Positions 1 through 13,600 of a stretch of DNA of 64,000 nucleotides are shown one piece after another (the stretch's first letter is position 1; every line of letters begins with the position of its first letter). A program made the translations under genes and the position numbers. The notes under the pieces are model-generated. The model had not been told where the DNA came from. It worked only from the letters and a program-made list of their open reading frames with translations, and did no database searches. Source of the DNA: Micrasema longulum (taxonomy: Eukaryota > Arthropoda > Insecta > Trichoptera > Brachycentridae). The stretch covers positions 50,078 to 114,077 of the forward strand of contig JAGVSM010002866.1 of the NCBI GenBank assembly GCA_022494885.1. Direction: 5' to 3'.

Positions 1-316
1 TGTATGTATTGGCCGCGGCTGCAAATTTATTAACAAAAATCAATAATTGTAAAATGGGTTTCAAAAAATATTGTATAAGGGTGGTACATGGATCAATAGG
101 GTATTTTTCCACAAATTGGGAAAAAGTATATAATATTAATTCCTTTCAACTGATTGACCATTAAAATACTTACAATAATTAATTTAATAGGAACATTATT
201 TTTTAATGCTTTCCCAATGTGAAATATTTCCATATTATTTCCTTTTAACCCTGTATTATTTGTATGTAAGACTGTCTACTTTTTTAAACTATTTCTCAAA
301 CAACATAGAATATAAC

Positions 317-857
317 AATGTTTGAGTATGTCCAAATGCTTGCAGACTGGCTGGATTTCATTTCAGTTATTCATAGTGTTAACGAAAAGGCGGACTGTAA
401 ATGAAAATCGAATTTTATTTAGTTTTGTTATTGGGAAATATTTGAGAAAGGATAGGAACATGGAATGAATACCTACCATTAATATAATCTGAATGTTCTT
501 CAATTTCTGACACTGGATCACAAAATGAACTATAAAATATAACAATGTTTTCCATGACGCGCGACGATTCCAACCACTTTTTATCGGATTTTATGTCAAG
601 TCAAAAATGATGTTTGGTTTTTGTTCTAAATCCGAATCTTCTAATTTTGAACATCTTCTATCTTGATGTTAGGTAGGTACCATAAGAATGGGTCAAAGGG
701 AGGATGGGAACGAAAGGTAATCGGCCAGGAATAGTATCGATAAATGCTGTTATTTACTTAACACAGTTATCTGTTGAAATAAATTTAACTATGAATAACT
801 CCCTCAGGAGGAAATCCAGCCAGTCTGCAAGCATTTGGACATACTCAAACATTGTTG
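317..857. repeat. Foldback/MITE family A, copy 1
   Basis: The sequence ACAATGTTTGAGTATGTCC begins at about 317, and its reverse complement ends at about 857, giving inverted ends of about 45 bases. The middle is AT-rich with no coding sign. This end sequence recurs in many copies in the window. Confidence 0.75.
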
Positions 858-1160
858 TATTAACTACCTGGTAAAAGAAGAAGTATAAAAATTGGAAAAT
901 TGTTTTCAGGCGTTGCCTAGTAGGTGATTTGGTTCAGCCGGATGAATCTCACCTACGTGATAGAGGTTTCAGCTCTTTTACTTCACAAAAGTCAACAGAC
1001 GGAAGAGTTGAGGAAGTGTGGATGTTCAAACATGGGCAGAATGGTGAATGTTACACAGTGTGTAAAGTGGCTAATGACAGGTCATAAGCCCTGTAAATGC
1101 CAGACGTCCATATTCCCTTCTCAAAAATGTTTTCCCTCTCTGTTGAAATAAATTTAACAT
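858..1160. repeat. Foldback/MITE family A, copy 2 (body segment)
   Basis: This holds the family A body: CCGGATGAATCTCACC, GTGAATGTTACACAGTG, GTAAAGTGGC and TCATAAGCCCTGTAAATGCC. Together with 317-857 it may be one composite copy. The short open frame here is part of the repeat. Confidence 0.7.
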
Positions 1161-1478
1161 GGAGTATTTTCTTAATTTAATCAGTGCATGTGCTTATTAA
1201 AATGCATGTCGTGTTGGTTTTATATTTTTGTGCAACAACTACGGTGAAGGTGTATAGTGGGTTTTGCATGTTGGTTTAATTGGTGTCCTGACAAAGAGAC
1301 GCGTACGTCTCGAAACCGGTAGACATAGAAAAGTCGGTAAGTGGTTATATACAAATATTTAATAACATTTAGTATATTGTTTACTAACATTAATTTTTCA
1401 TTAAAATGTCGGTCAGCGATTACAGACTGATATTGACAGACATCAATTTTATTCTTCATCAACTTGTGATTTTCGCAG
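1161..1478 (+). other. Intron sequence, nothing recognised
   Basis: Unique-looking intron sequence up to exon 1. It includes GAGACGCGTACGTCTCG, a short palindrome. No coding or repeat signal was identified. Confidence 0.5.
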
Positions 1479-1600
1479 CGCCGCTCTGTCGGTACGCGGC
1501 GTCCTGTACATCTGGGGAGAGGGAGGGTGGGGCACGCAGCTCCTGGCCCCCTTCGCCGTCCAACTCCCCCTGGGAGAGAAGGCCTCACACATGGCTCTCG
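1479..1600 (+). CDS. HERC2: HERC2 exon 1 of window: RCC1-like repeat
   Basis: The acceptor is tttcgcag and the donor is gtaaga. The frame needs two bases from an upstream exon outside the window, then reads a beta-propeller blade with [16 protein letters not shown]. It ends with one spare base, matching exon 2. This belongs to the first RCC1-like domain (RLD1). It carries the Y-x-W-G core of an RCC1 repeat. Confidence 0.85.
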
Positions 1601-4600
1601 GTAAGATGACTTCCACTAGCGCATAACATCAAACTTGTTAATCTTCTCATTCCCGTCATATCACAAATCGATTTGGGTTCTTATTATTATTATTACCTAA
1701 ACATTGGTTCCATAGTCGCGCAATTAACATCACTCATTTCGAGGTTCTCATCAAGTACTTGTAGCCGGGTCATACAGTATACCCCCTTTTTACGTTTTTC
1801 AAGGGAGCAAGGAAAAAAAGCGTAAAACTGGGGAAAACGCTTAAGTGAGGAAATGAGAAATGTATGGAAAAAATAGGAATTACATAAAAATAAAATTGAT
1901 TTGCTACACTATAGCAGTGGCAAATGGTGATATTATTTACAGGTAAGCCATAAAAAAATATCATATATTTGTACCTACATAGGAAGTACATAATATAATG
2001 TAAGTAATTAATCTTAATTTTCTTGCCTCCTCTTTCACAGTAGTAGCCGCTCGATTGTGGAATAATCTACCCACTAATGTTAGAGACGCCCCTTCTTTAT
2101 TTACATTTAAGTCAAGATTGAAATGTCACTATCTAAATATTTAAATGTTCCTTTATCCTTCTTCTTTCCTTCCCATCCCCTCTCCTCTCTTCATAGTATA
2201 GTGTTAATATTTTTTTTTTATAAATATTTATTTTTGTTAATCTTTGCTTTTAATTTTTGTATAAAATTGTAAGATTCAATATGTTTATGTATTTATAATT
2301 TTCTCATACTGAACGGTTTGGGTAGGTAGGAAGAAATTGCCTTAAGGCAATATGCCCGCCCTTATATGTATATTTATTGTATATGTATATAAAGTGTCAA
2401 ATAAATAAATAAAAAAAATATATATATACTATAAATTGATATTTTTCTGTGGTTCTGTGTGATACAACAACTCTCATCCATGAAATCAACTCAAACGATG
2501 TAACTTTGTGATATATTACATTATATTATATAGATATATTGTCCATTACTTTAATATATAATTCATTAAAAAATAAATAAAAAATACCACCATGAATTCA
2601 GTCGATATTAGGTATTCAATTGAAATGTCAACTGCCCGAATTGTTATAGTAATTAATAGTGCTAAAAACGGCCGCGTGGAGCGCTATATGTACTGCAATA
2701 TGACGCATGTAAGTAATTATGGTCTTATGTCAAAGGTATCATCTCAAAGAAAAATAGCCCTTAAGAAATACTGTTTGAAATACCGTTTTCAAAATCAAGA
2801 ATCTTCAAATGATTTGTGTAATCTGCAAGTTTAATCTAGAAGGAAAAACCCGCACTGGGATGAAGACATTCAAAATATAGGATACTTTTTTGTATGAAAA
2901 AATAAGCTGGAATAATCGGCTAGTTTCTTGGCTCACCGCAAGCGCTGGGCTGCGCTTTATCATTATTTATATTTATATTAGGATAAACATACAAATGGTG
3001 GAAATGATTTAAAATAAATAGTAATTATTTATTTGTTTTTCTGTAAATAAAGTTACAATAAAACATTATTATGGTTAGTTAAATACAATGGTAAGCTGCG
3101 CATAATCGCTTCTATACACGGTTCGCCCCTGCACTATAGTGTACATAATATAGTGTACATCCAGAAAAAATGGTGATAAGTTGAAATTGACAATATTTTT
3201 TTTTACCTTTTTTCAATGATTTCGCTAAAAATATTTTCAAATTTTTTCAAACAATATTATGCAATCTGTTTTTTTATTTGATTTAAAAACAGCATGTTAA
3301 AATTATTTTATGTGTAAATAAAAAAAAAACGAAAATAGAATTTTGAATTTGCATAAAATAACATACAGTCATTTTCCCCGAAATGTTGGGAAATTTCACT
3401 GTTTTTAAATTGACTATGAGAAAAATGACTGTCTTAAAAACAGTATTTGCGTATGCGGGGGGAGCGCTTTTAACCTCATATCACACATGAATACACTCAG
3501 TCTCTGACTTGATACTCTGGTCCTTCAAGGGTGGAACGACGAACACCTCCTGGTCTGCAGCAGCGCGGGGTCCGTGTACCTGTGGAAGGACTGGGGCACG
3601 CAGTCTCCGCCCTCGCCCGAGCTGACCGCCCTCCCGGGCCTGGCGGGCCTGCGCATATGCCGCGTCTACTGCGGCCCCCACTTCTGTGTGGCGCAAGATG
3701 ACAGGTACATTATATATATACATTAGTGGGCCAATAATGTATGAGGTTTTTTATTAACACATCAAAGTGAAAGGGGTCTAAAAAGTTGCATTTTGGATCA
3801 CATTGAACGTAAAAATTACTAAAAAAAATATTCCATACTACTCTTGGCTTCAACCGAGGTTTGAAGTTTATAACTGTCTGAATATTTTGTTAATAATCCA
3901 TATTGATAAAAAAAAAAAATTGTTAGTAAAGATATAACTTAATCACATGACAAATTCAAACATGTTTTAAAACTACCAAAATGCAAAAAGTTTACACTCC
4001 ACGGAACTGATTCCGTTGAGCGCCTGGCTAATATTGACGAAAACAATGGCTCATTAAAACAATGCTATATATAGTTGGATAATTTATATAGCGCCATTTT
4101 TGTTAAAATCACCTCAAATCACCAATGCTACCCATTTATTACAAAACAAAGTGCAACTCACGCCCTTAGATGCTTATTTAATAAGGTTTAATGCACATTA
4201 TACAATTTAATTGGACTGATTTTCTGCCTACCATGCAACAGGTCTCGGGTTTGATTCCCGACAGGGTTAATGTAAAATATTTATTTGATAGGGGGTTTTC
4301 ACACTAGAATATTTCACAGTTCCTGGACTGGTACCTGAAGCGTAAGACTGATCATCTTACCTTCATGGATAAGGAATGATGATTTTCTTACTTAAATATG
4401 AAATGTCAGCTTGTTTAGTGCAAAAAATTGACTTTTTCGAAAACTTCAAGCTCTGGTTGAGGGCTAAAAGTAGAATCAAATATTTTTTGCATTCCGAGTA
4501 ATCCAAAAGGCAACTTTTTAGACCCCTTTCATTTCAAAATTCGAAAAAAAAAATAATCCACCCTATATTCCTTAAAACATAGCTTGATTAGAATGACAGC

Positions 4601-7600
4601 TGTCAGCAAAAGTGACGACATAACTTTGTAGTAACTGCTAACTAACTAATTAACTAACCATCACGCCATTTCCCCAGAGGGGTAGGCAGAGAGGATAGAA
4701 CGCCACACCACTCTGTCCTGGCACACTTCCTTTGCTTCCTTCACATTCATACATCTTCTCATGCACGCACGTCTATTATTCCGACTTTTCACATGACCAC
4801 TTTCAATAATTTGTTGTACTTGATCATGCCATGTCTTTCTCGGCCTTCCTTGACTTCTACAACCAGACACATTCGCATCATAAATCTTTTTAGCCGTTCT
4901 TTCATCATTCATTCGCTCCACATGACCGAACCATCGCAAAAGACCTTTCTTAATTGTAACTGCTAAGAAGTTATTTATATTGACACATGAAAAATCATTC
5001 GTATCTGGCGTGATATTTTTTTTTTAATACAACGCTTGACACATAAATCAACATAAATATATGAAATCAGCTTTAAAACTAAAAAAAAAACTAAAATAAA
5101 CATAATTATTAACAACGTTCTTACAAGGTCACGCCATTTTGAAAAACGTTGGAGATGGGATAAATTGATCAATGTAAATTGATTGAATAAAAAAATAATT
5201 CATGTGATGTTGTTCATGAAAAAAAGTAGAAATGTCTTATTTTTTGGTGAATAATTGTCTTAAACACACTATAATAGGCTTGTTTTCATGTTTGCATGAA
5301 AAAACTGATAAAATCGATTTGATCAGTGATCAGTAATTTTTCATCACTAGTGACATTAGTTTGACAGCTGTCATTTTAATCTAGCTTTATTTTAAAGACT
5401 CTATACATGTTTATAATTTTATGTCTGGCACCCGTGCAATTTTCACTTGTTAATTATAATGTTGGCGAGTTGTCCGCCCGGGATTAATAAACTAAAGTAC
5501 TTTTGGTGTACCCCCAGGGGAAGGGTGTACATGTGGGACGAGGAGAACTACTTCATGCTGAGGTTCTACAGCCCCGAGGAGGTGGTGGCGGCCATCTTGG
5601 TGCAAGGGATGCAAGGTAACCACACTTTATGTAATTATGTACTTCGATGCGCAGATGTCGAGATCCGTACATTTTGATTTGCTGATGAATGTCGATAAAT
5701 CGAATGGGATGGTTTTCGAAAGAAATGAAAGTATGACTGAATGTGAAATCACTGTGTATGGGGTTATACTAAAACAGGTAGAGGGATTTGTGTATCTGGG
5801 AAGTATGTTTACTAGGGATGGAATGACTGAGAAAGATCTCGAAAGGAGGGTGAGTGCCGGAAACAGAGTGAACGGTGCACTTAAATCAACCTTGGCAAAT
5901 AAATGTTTGTCGCAAGAGGCAAAATTAGCAGTTCACAATGGAGTCCTGGGCCCGACGTATGGGAGTGAAATATGGACTTGGGAAAACGGGGATGAAAGTA
6001 GGCTGAATGCTTTCAAAATGCGATCTTTCAGGCGAATTTGTGGTAAAACTACGTACGATAGATGCACAAATGTTGAAATTCGTACATTATGTAAGGCTGA
6101 GATGACAAAATCAAGAAAGGAGCTCTGCGTTGGCTCGAACGTGTAGAGCGAATGGACAGCGAAATAACAGCTAAAAAGATTCATAGTTTGAATGTTGATG
6201 GATGCAGAAATAGAGGAAGACCAAGAAAGACAGGGCATGACCAAATTCAACAAACGCTTCAAGATGGAAATGTCAAAAATTGGAATAATCGGCGCGCGTG
6301 CATGAAAAGATGTATGAATTTAGAGGAAGTTAGATTTGTATGCAAAGACAGAGTTGTGTGGCATTCTATCCTCTCTGCCTACCCCTACGGAGAAACGACA
6401 TGATGGTTTGTTCGTTGTTTGTTGTACATTCATTGAATGTGATAAGGCCTCCGAGGTCTGAATCCTGCTCTACCACAACTTGTTTCCTATTTTCAAACAC
6501 AGTTTTTTTTACTAGAAATGGCTCAAGAATGGAAATATTTACGTGAATCAGTCTATATGACTTATTTAGCAGTGCTGATGTACTAAATATATTGTATTTA
6601 AATATTATTGTTTGGCTTTAAAAATATGTTTACATTGTACTTTCTGAAATTGTCAAATGTATATCTTTTAAGTCAACTTATTTTGTAGGCATAAGATTGT
6701 TTAAGTATATTTTTCTGTAAAAGTGTGTTTTAAATAAATAAATAAAAAATAAATTAAAAAATATTCAATATAATATAAACATTTTTTTGTGTACAACCAC
6801 TAAAATAAATATTGTATGCCGACCGGTTTCATAACATGGGTGTTCCTTTCGAATAATTCCTTTAGAACGCACAGAATACAGAACACCTAAATCCTACAAA
6901 TATGAGTTGCGACATATTGCACTATAACTGTGGATATCTAATTCTGTGTGTGCGTTTTCCAGATAAGTGCGTGAGCTCCCTGTCCCTGGGGGCGCAGGGG
7001 GCGGCGGCCGTGACCTCCGCCGGGGAGCTGTGGGGGTGGGGGGGAGCGCGCCCCCTCCAGCTGCTGCACCGCTGCCCCGACAGCCTGGCCGTTGTAGGTT
7101 TGTAACAACCAAATTTTACCGAGGACATAAAATATGTGTAATTGAAAATTTATATTTAAAGCACTGACTAAAGTAAACAGAGAAGTTTTATTGATAAATT
7201 TATTTATAATTTTATAAAAATTATGAAAATAAAACAATTTTGTGTTTTTAAGCCCGTATTTTTATTTTTTTACCGACCGGTTTTTGAAGCTTCGTCGGCC
7301 TCGTTTGCCTGCCACAGGGACGAAGGAGCATATGCAGCGAGTGAGGCTGAGCCTCACTGAAAAATCATTGCTATTCACTAGCACCTAATATGTATTTAAA
7401 TTCGCATTATATCAACACATTATGAAGATAAAAAACTAGCAACCAATATAAAAATGCTCAAAGATGCCTATAAACATGGTCCGTACTGCAGTGGCGAGCC
7501 GTGATTTATTTTATAGGTAATCTATTAAAAATGTTCATTAATTTGTACTACATATAAGTACTTACATAACATGTAAGTAATGTAATTATAAATTACTACT

Positions 7601-10600
7601 TTTTCTGTGGTTCTGTGAAAATCAACTCAAACAACAATTATTACTAACCACGCGATATACGTAACTTTAATCTACACTATTTTAATAGAATACTAAACTT
7701 GTACAAAAGTTTATTAACACATACCACAATGACATTCAGCAGATATTTTCATTATGATCTGTCATTGACAGTACTGTCAAGACTTGAGCACTGGCCGATT
7801 TCTTTTAAAATGAATAATGCCTAAAACGGCCACTGCGAACGCCACCTGTCCTATGTGATACATAATATGTCAACGGTATCCCATCAAAGAAAAATAGTCC
7901 TTCGGAAATAATGTTCGAAATACTAGTTTCCAAATAGAGAATCTTCTAAAAATATTTGTAATCTGCAAGTTTGTTTTAGTACTAAAAAAGCCGACTTGGG
8001 TTAAAGACGAAAAATACAGTGTACTTTTTTGTATGGAAGAATAAGCTGAGGTAATCGGCTAGTTTTATCGTTCAGTGAGAATGGACTGGGCGCTGGCGCT
8101 GGGCGCACTTCATAGATATTTTTTTGTAGAAAGATATAAACGGTGATTATAATAAATAACAATTACTTTATATATTTTCCCATAAACATGGTTACTATAA
8201 ATTATTATACTTTAAAGTCAAATATAATGGTAAGCTGTGCATAATCGCTTACTTTGACGATTCGCCCCTGCCGTACTGTGTTATTTACTGTAGGTCTACT
8301 TAACATTTACGCATATTATACTTATCCTTAAAAGCTGAGCTTCACTAGAAATTTGGTATCAAAGACGCCACTGGCCTGCCATGCAAGAGGTCTCGGGTTC
8401 GATTCCCTTCATAGTTGATGCGAAATATTGATTAAAAACAGTGTTTCGACACTAGAATATTTTTTATAGTCCCTGGACTGGCGCCTGAAGCGTAAGACTT
8501 ATCATCTTACCTTCATGTAACAAAAATGATCGAGATACGCTGCGATTGGTCTGCCAAAGCAGGGCCGTATGCACCATTAGGTGCGAAAAGGGAATGAAGA
8601 TGACGAAGATTTCAAAGCTTTTAGAAAATTTAGTTATGAATATTATCCTTTTTTTATTTTAACAGTGTGTACTAAATTGTAAATCTTAACATAGGGAGGT
8701 AATAAATGAAGTCTTTTTGTCTTGTAATATTTTTTTTTGTGATGGTATACGGAGTGAGGGATGAGGGGGGTCGAAATTCCTCCTTCCAAAACAAAATCCT
8801 TTCGAGTGTAAAGGTTATGTATGTATGTATGTGTGCGTAAAATGATTATTATGTGTCAACACAGGTGTCAGCTGCGGTCCCAGTCAGATGTTAATATGGA
8901 GCGAGGCTCGGCCGTGGTCTCTGCCGCCTTCCCTTCCGTTCGTTCTCGATCTCACCGAGTCCACATTCAAGTAAGTCCATCGAGCAAACAGTACCCGTTC
9001 TGCAGATTATCATTATTTATTTCACAAAATGACGCACAACCCAAAAAAGTCTTAAGTTGCGTTATTTTATAGTTAAACAACGGAACAGTAACGAACGCAA
9101 TTAAGCGGGTCAAATACTTAGGACATGTAAATACTGACAGACTTACAGACGATGATGACATAGAACAACAAAGGCTAATGTGGTGCACTAGAAATGCTCT
9201 CTTTCTTAACGTGGATAAGTGTCATGTAATGCGGTTTTCTCTAATCAAAATTATTAATTAGTAATTATTTATTATTTTATTTATTAATTACATTATGCAT
9301 ACATTTGTTAAGGACAGAGACACAGTTTGTAGCGACACAATCAGGAACGACCCATGTCTGTGAACTTGCTCCGACTCGCTAGAAAATCCATATTGAGTCG
9401 CGGCACTTGTAATGCATTCATAACCACATTCACACACATATATATTCGCACATACATATTTATATTATGTTTTATACATACATATACATATATATTAAGT
9501 TTATACACATCATTGATACTTTATACATTATTACATTTTACATTTATAAATACATATTAATCATTTACCAGTTAGTCCACGTTTGATCGCAGAAATCCAT
9601 TCCCGTTTGAGCAAACCAATTACTCAAACCGGATTTGAATTTTGAAAATGACTCAGATTCCTTTGTTACCTGATCTAGTAAATTAAAAATTCTTGGACCT
9701 ACCACAGAGAAATGTCTCCTAGCCAAAGTTGTTATACTTTTTGGTACGTAGTAATTTACTTTAGAGGAATATCTTGTTATTATTTCCTGTTGTGTTCTTT
9801 GTTTACTACTTGTGGTCCAAATGTTTGTCAATGCTTCTTTCTTTTTTCTTTAAATGTTTTAAACTATTCTTTTATCAGACAGAGACACAATATTTCAATA
9901 TCATTAATGTATAAATCTGTAAATAAATTATCTGTTAGGGCTCTACTTTGGTACAAATTAATTTGTCAGCATGCATCGCACTCCGAGTATAAACTCAAGT
10001 TGGTGCATGATTACAACACCAGGTTTACTAGTATGGAAGGGCTAGCTGTTCCTAGATACTGCAATAAATATGGCAAAAGGACACTGCAATACAGTATACC
10101 TAAAATATTTAATATGTTACCAAACAATATTAAAAATACTGAGTTAAATACAGGAGTTCGACGTTTGCTCAAATTATGGTTATTAGAAAAAAGTTTTTTG
10201 TATTAGTGATAGTTTTTAATTTTTCAAAATGTAACCTGTAATTGTTTTTCAAGTAAAATTATTGTTAATGTAGGCTAAGTGTAAATAATTAATGTAATTT
10301 ATAAGAACCTGCTGACGAGTTGTATGTATGCAACTCAGCAGGACTTTAATTTAAGAATATATTGTAAATATTTTTTAAAAATAAATTTTAAAAAAAATAT
10401 AAAAAAATTGTAATATTTAAACCTTATAAATTGTATACATGGACAATGTCCGTTAATAAATAAATAAATAAATAAAAGTTGATCAGACATGACTTATAAT
10501 AGATTTGTCTAATTGAAATAACTTTGACCTCTTTAAACAATTAATCCGATGAAAAGGTAGGAGGATATTTAAATATTATTTTTAGTACGGTTTTTTAAGT

Positions 10601-13600
10601 TATCATGAGCGGTAATGCGACATTAACTCTTGTAAAGTGAATAAATGATCTGGGTATCATCTTTGATGATAAATTAACTTTTGTTACCCAAATGAATGAG
10701 ATGATTAATAGAGCCACAAAAACCCTAGGCTTTGTTATCAGAACAACAAGAGAGTTTAAGTCTGTTGATGCATTAAAAATATTATACATGACCCTAGTAA
10801 GAAGTCAGTTAGAATGTGGGTCCTCAGTTTGGCCTCCTCATTATGTTACCCATGTAAACAGTGTGGAGAAGGTCCAACACATGTTTTTAAGATTTATGAA
10901 TTTCAAATTAAACATCCCAATTGAAGAGTTAAACTAGAAATGTTTAATGAAGCAGTTAAAATTAATATGTATTGGTGATAGAAGGGAAATTTCAGATTTA
11001 GCGCTGCTTTTTAAGTTATCAAATAATGTTCTTGACAATCCCAAAGTTTTAAATTGTGTGAATTTTTATGTGAGACAGCGTGGGACGAGACAAAATACTT
11101 ATTTTGCTGTTGATTTGCATAGTTTAAACTGTGCTAAAAACTCACCTATTCCACGGCTCCACATGTAAGCGAACAAACATGGAAACTTAGATTTATTTAA
11201 TTTATCTTTATACAAATTAAAATCAATACTTTTGTTATACTTGTTTTACTGTTTATACTATGATACATCACCTCTGTTCAATACTTTTTATATTTAAACT
11301 CTTTATTTATTGTTAATTTGCTTCATACCTATGTTATAATTTCTTATTTATTTTTCTTTTTTTGTATCTTTATTTTATGCTGATTTTATTTTATGTATTT
11401 ATATTTTCAATACTTGTGTACAGGTGTTTTGTTTCATTATAATTGTTTGTATATATTATTTTATAATATTTGAGTTTGTCCAAATGTTCATAGACAAAAG
11501 ACTGGACTTCACCCCCTCGGGGGTCATTAAGATTAACAAATTACAACAGGGATGGAGAATACCTTAAATAAGGGAATATGGAAGTCAAGGCATTAAGAAA
11601 AACGAATATCGGGTTGTGGTCCCGTGGCTAGTGTCTCGGACTCACGGACCAAAGGTCCGTCGTTCGAATCCCACTCTACCCCAACTTGATTCCATTTTCT
11701 AATAGTGAGTTATTTACAACTCGTTGAGAATGGCCCTCAATATTAAATATTTGGGTAAATCATAAGAACGCAAATATTTCTTTTTTTAAAAAAAAAAACA
11801 AAAAATGTTTAATGAGTTGCCTACGGAGATTTGGGGTGCTGGGTCTTCCGGGCTGGATCGTTTCGCGGGATGGCAATGATTTTTGTTGAAAACAAACATC
11901 CAAATAGGTAGATAGGATGTCACCAGGCGGGGATGAACATTTGTTTTATAAAAGTTCTCTGTGGATTCCAGGCAACTGGAGAGGCTGCTGTGGATGTCGC
12001 AGGGCCCCGGGGCGCCCGGGGCGCCCGCCTCCGCTCAGCCCTGCAACCTGTCCCCGCAGGAGAGCGAGTGCGTGGCGGTGGCCGCCCTCAACTTGCTACG
12101 CTTACAGGTAAAGTGCTCGCTGCGCTTACTTCATGACTGAGTTTTCAGGGGGAGAATTAAGGCCCTTCAACAAATCCATCATTCGCGATCGCTATCCACA
12201 CTCAGTGCTACATAAGTCACTGTGTTGTTACTCCGAATGCAGTGTATCCAGATATTTATTTTACAAAGAAGGTAACGTTAGTGAACATATTGATGACTAA
12301 TAAGTCCCTAAAACTCATAGAATTAAGAATAGTCCAGAAGGAGCGTAGAATCATATTTGAATACATCAGACCAAATGATCCATCCAAAAATCCCCCCACT
12401 TTGCCCCACTTTCGTCGCGCGCATTCGTGAAGTCGCTGCGCAATGTTGCCAGAGGGGAAAAAATATAATCACAACAAGGTAAAAGGTAATGTAAGGTAAA
12501 AAAAATAACAATTTGTTAATTCTCTAAAATTTTACAGTGCACGCGGAAACATTAATTGATTCAACAGAGTAGATAAGTAAAGGGTCATTTAATAAGAGTA
12601 ATTGAATTAATGAACTTCGAACATAAAATGTGAAACAATTTTTATTTTACATAAAACTGATATTTTTATATCATGTTAAATAATATTTGATGTTTTAAAG
12701 ATAATGTCGGTCAAGTGTCCGCCACGGCGTTGTTTAATCCGAGGTCCAATTTTCATTAGTTCTCTCATTAGATTAGCCAAGTAGGGAAAAAAAATTACTA
12801 CCCTGGCAACACTAACGAATTGTCCATTTTGTTTTCTTTGACAATCTGACAGTAGTTTAGTCGCCTTTTGTTTGATATGCCGTTTCTGGACTATTCTTAA
12901 TTCTATGCTAAAACTCTTAGCAGAACATCTAGTGACTTGACAGTTAAAGCATTCTATTGCTCACTTGTTCGCCCTCTTTTAGAATATGCCTCCATGATTT
13001 GGTCTGCCTTGTATGTAGGGCGGATAAATCATATTGAATTGGTGTAGCATCGTCTGTTAAGAAAAGTAGTATAGATGTTTAGCCTCGAGAGGGGAGACTA
13101 CACTGGAGAAGTCTACAAAAATGTAAAAATATATATTTAAAAAAAATATTTATTCATTCATATAAAAACACATAAAAGTATCCTTAACTCTACGAAATAT
13201 GCAAAATTTATGAATTGTGATTTTCTTTTCAGTTGGAGGGTGTGATGGCTGGGTGGTGTGCGGAGGACGTGCGCGGCTGGGCGGGCGGCGTGCGCGCGGC
13301 CGTGTGCGCCGCGGCGGGCGGCGGCGGCGCGCCTTGCCGCCCAGCGCGCCCTGCGCCGCGCCTGGCCCGTGCTGCTGCCCACGCCGGCCGAGCGGGCGCG
13401 CCTGCTGTCGTCGCTTCTGCCCAGAGGTAGGAGGAGCGCAATAATAGGTACCTCAAGCGACGCGGCGTCCGTCCGGCTCCAATTTTTATCTCAGACTAAA
13501 TTTTTAAAGACTATTGCGAACATAGTTTCTATTTATAATCATTTAACAAATACAGTAAAACCCCTGGTTTACGTTTTTCTAGGGAGCTACAAAAAAAGTG

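Larger units (their letters stand above)
1774..3470. mobile_element. Pogo/Tc1-like MITE carrying a nested hAT element
   Basis: The left part (TACAGTATACCCCCTTTTTACG, AAGTGAGGAAATGA) and the right part (GAATTTGCATAAA..ACATACA, TTGGGAAATTT) match the element at 13,553-14,484 in the same order. In between sits a complete hAT element (1,915-3,131). The right border is approximate. Confidence 0.65.

Noticed and set aside
11606..11690. Possible tRNA gene (A- and B-box-like motifs)
   Set aside because: No acceptor-stem pairing, and the same sequence with a shared non-tRNA body recurs at least three times. It is a SINE.
13158..13456. Long open frames on both strands and in all frames across exon 7
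   Set aside because: They arise from the GC-rich codon content. Only the frames that match HERC2 and the splice phases were kept.
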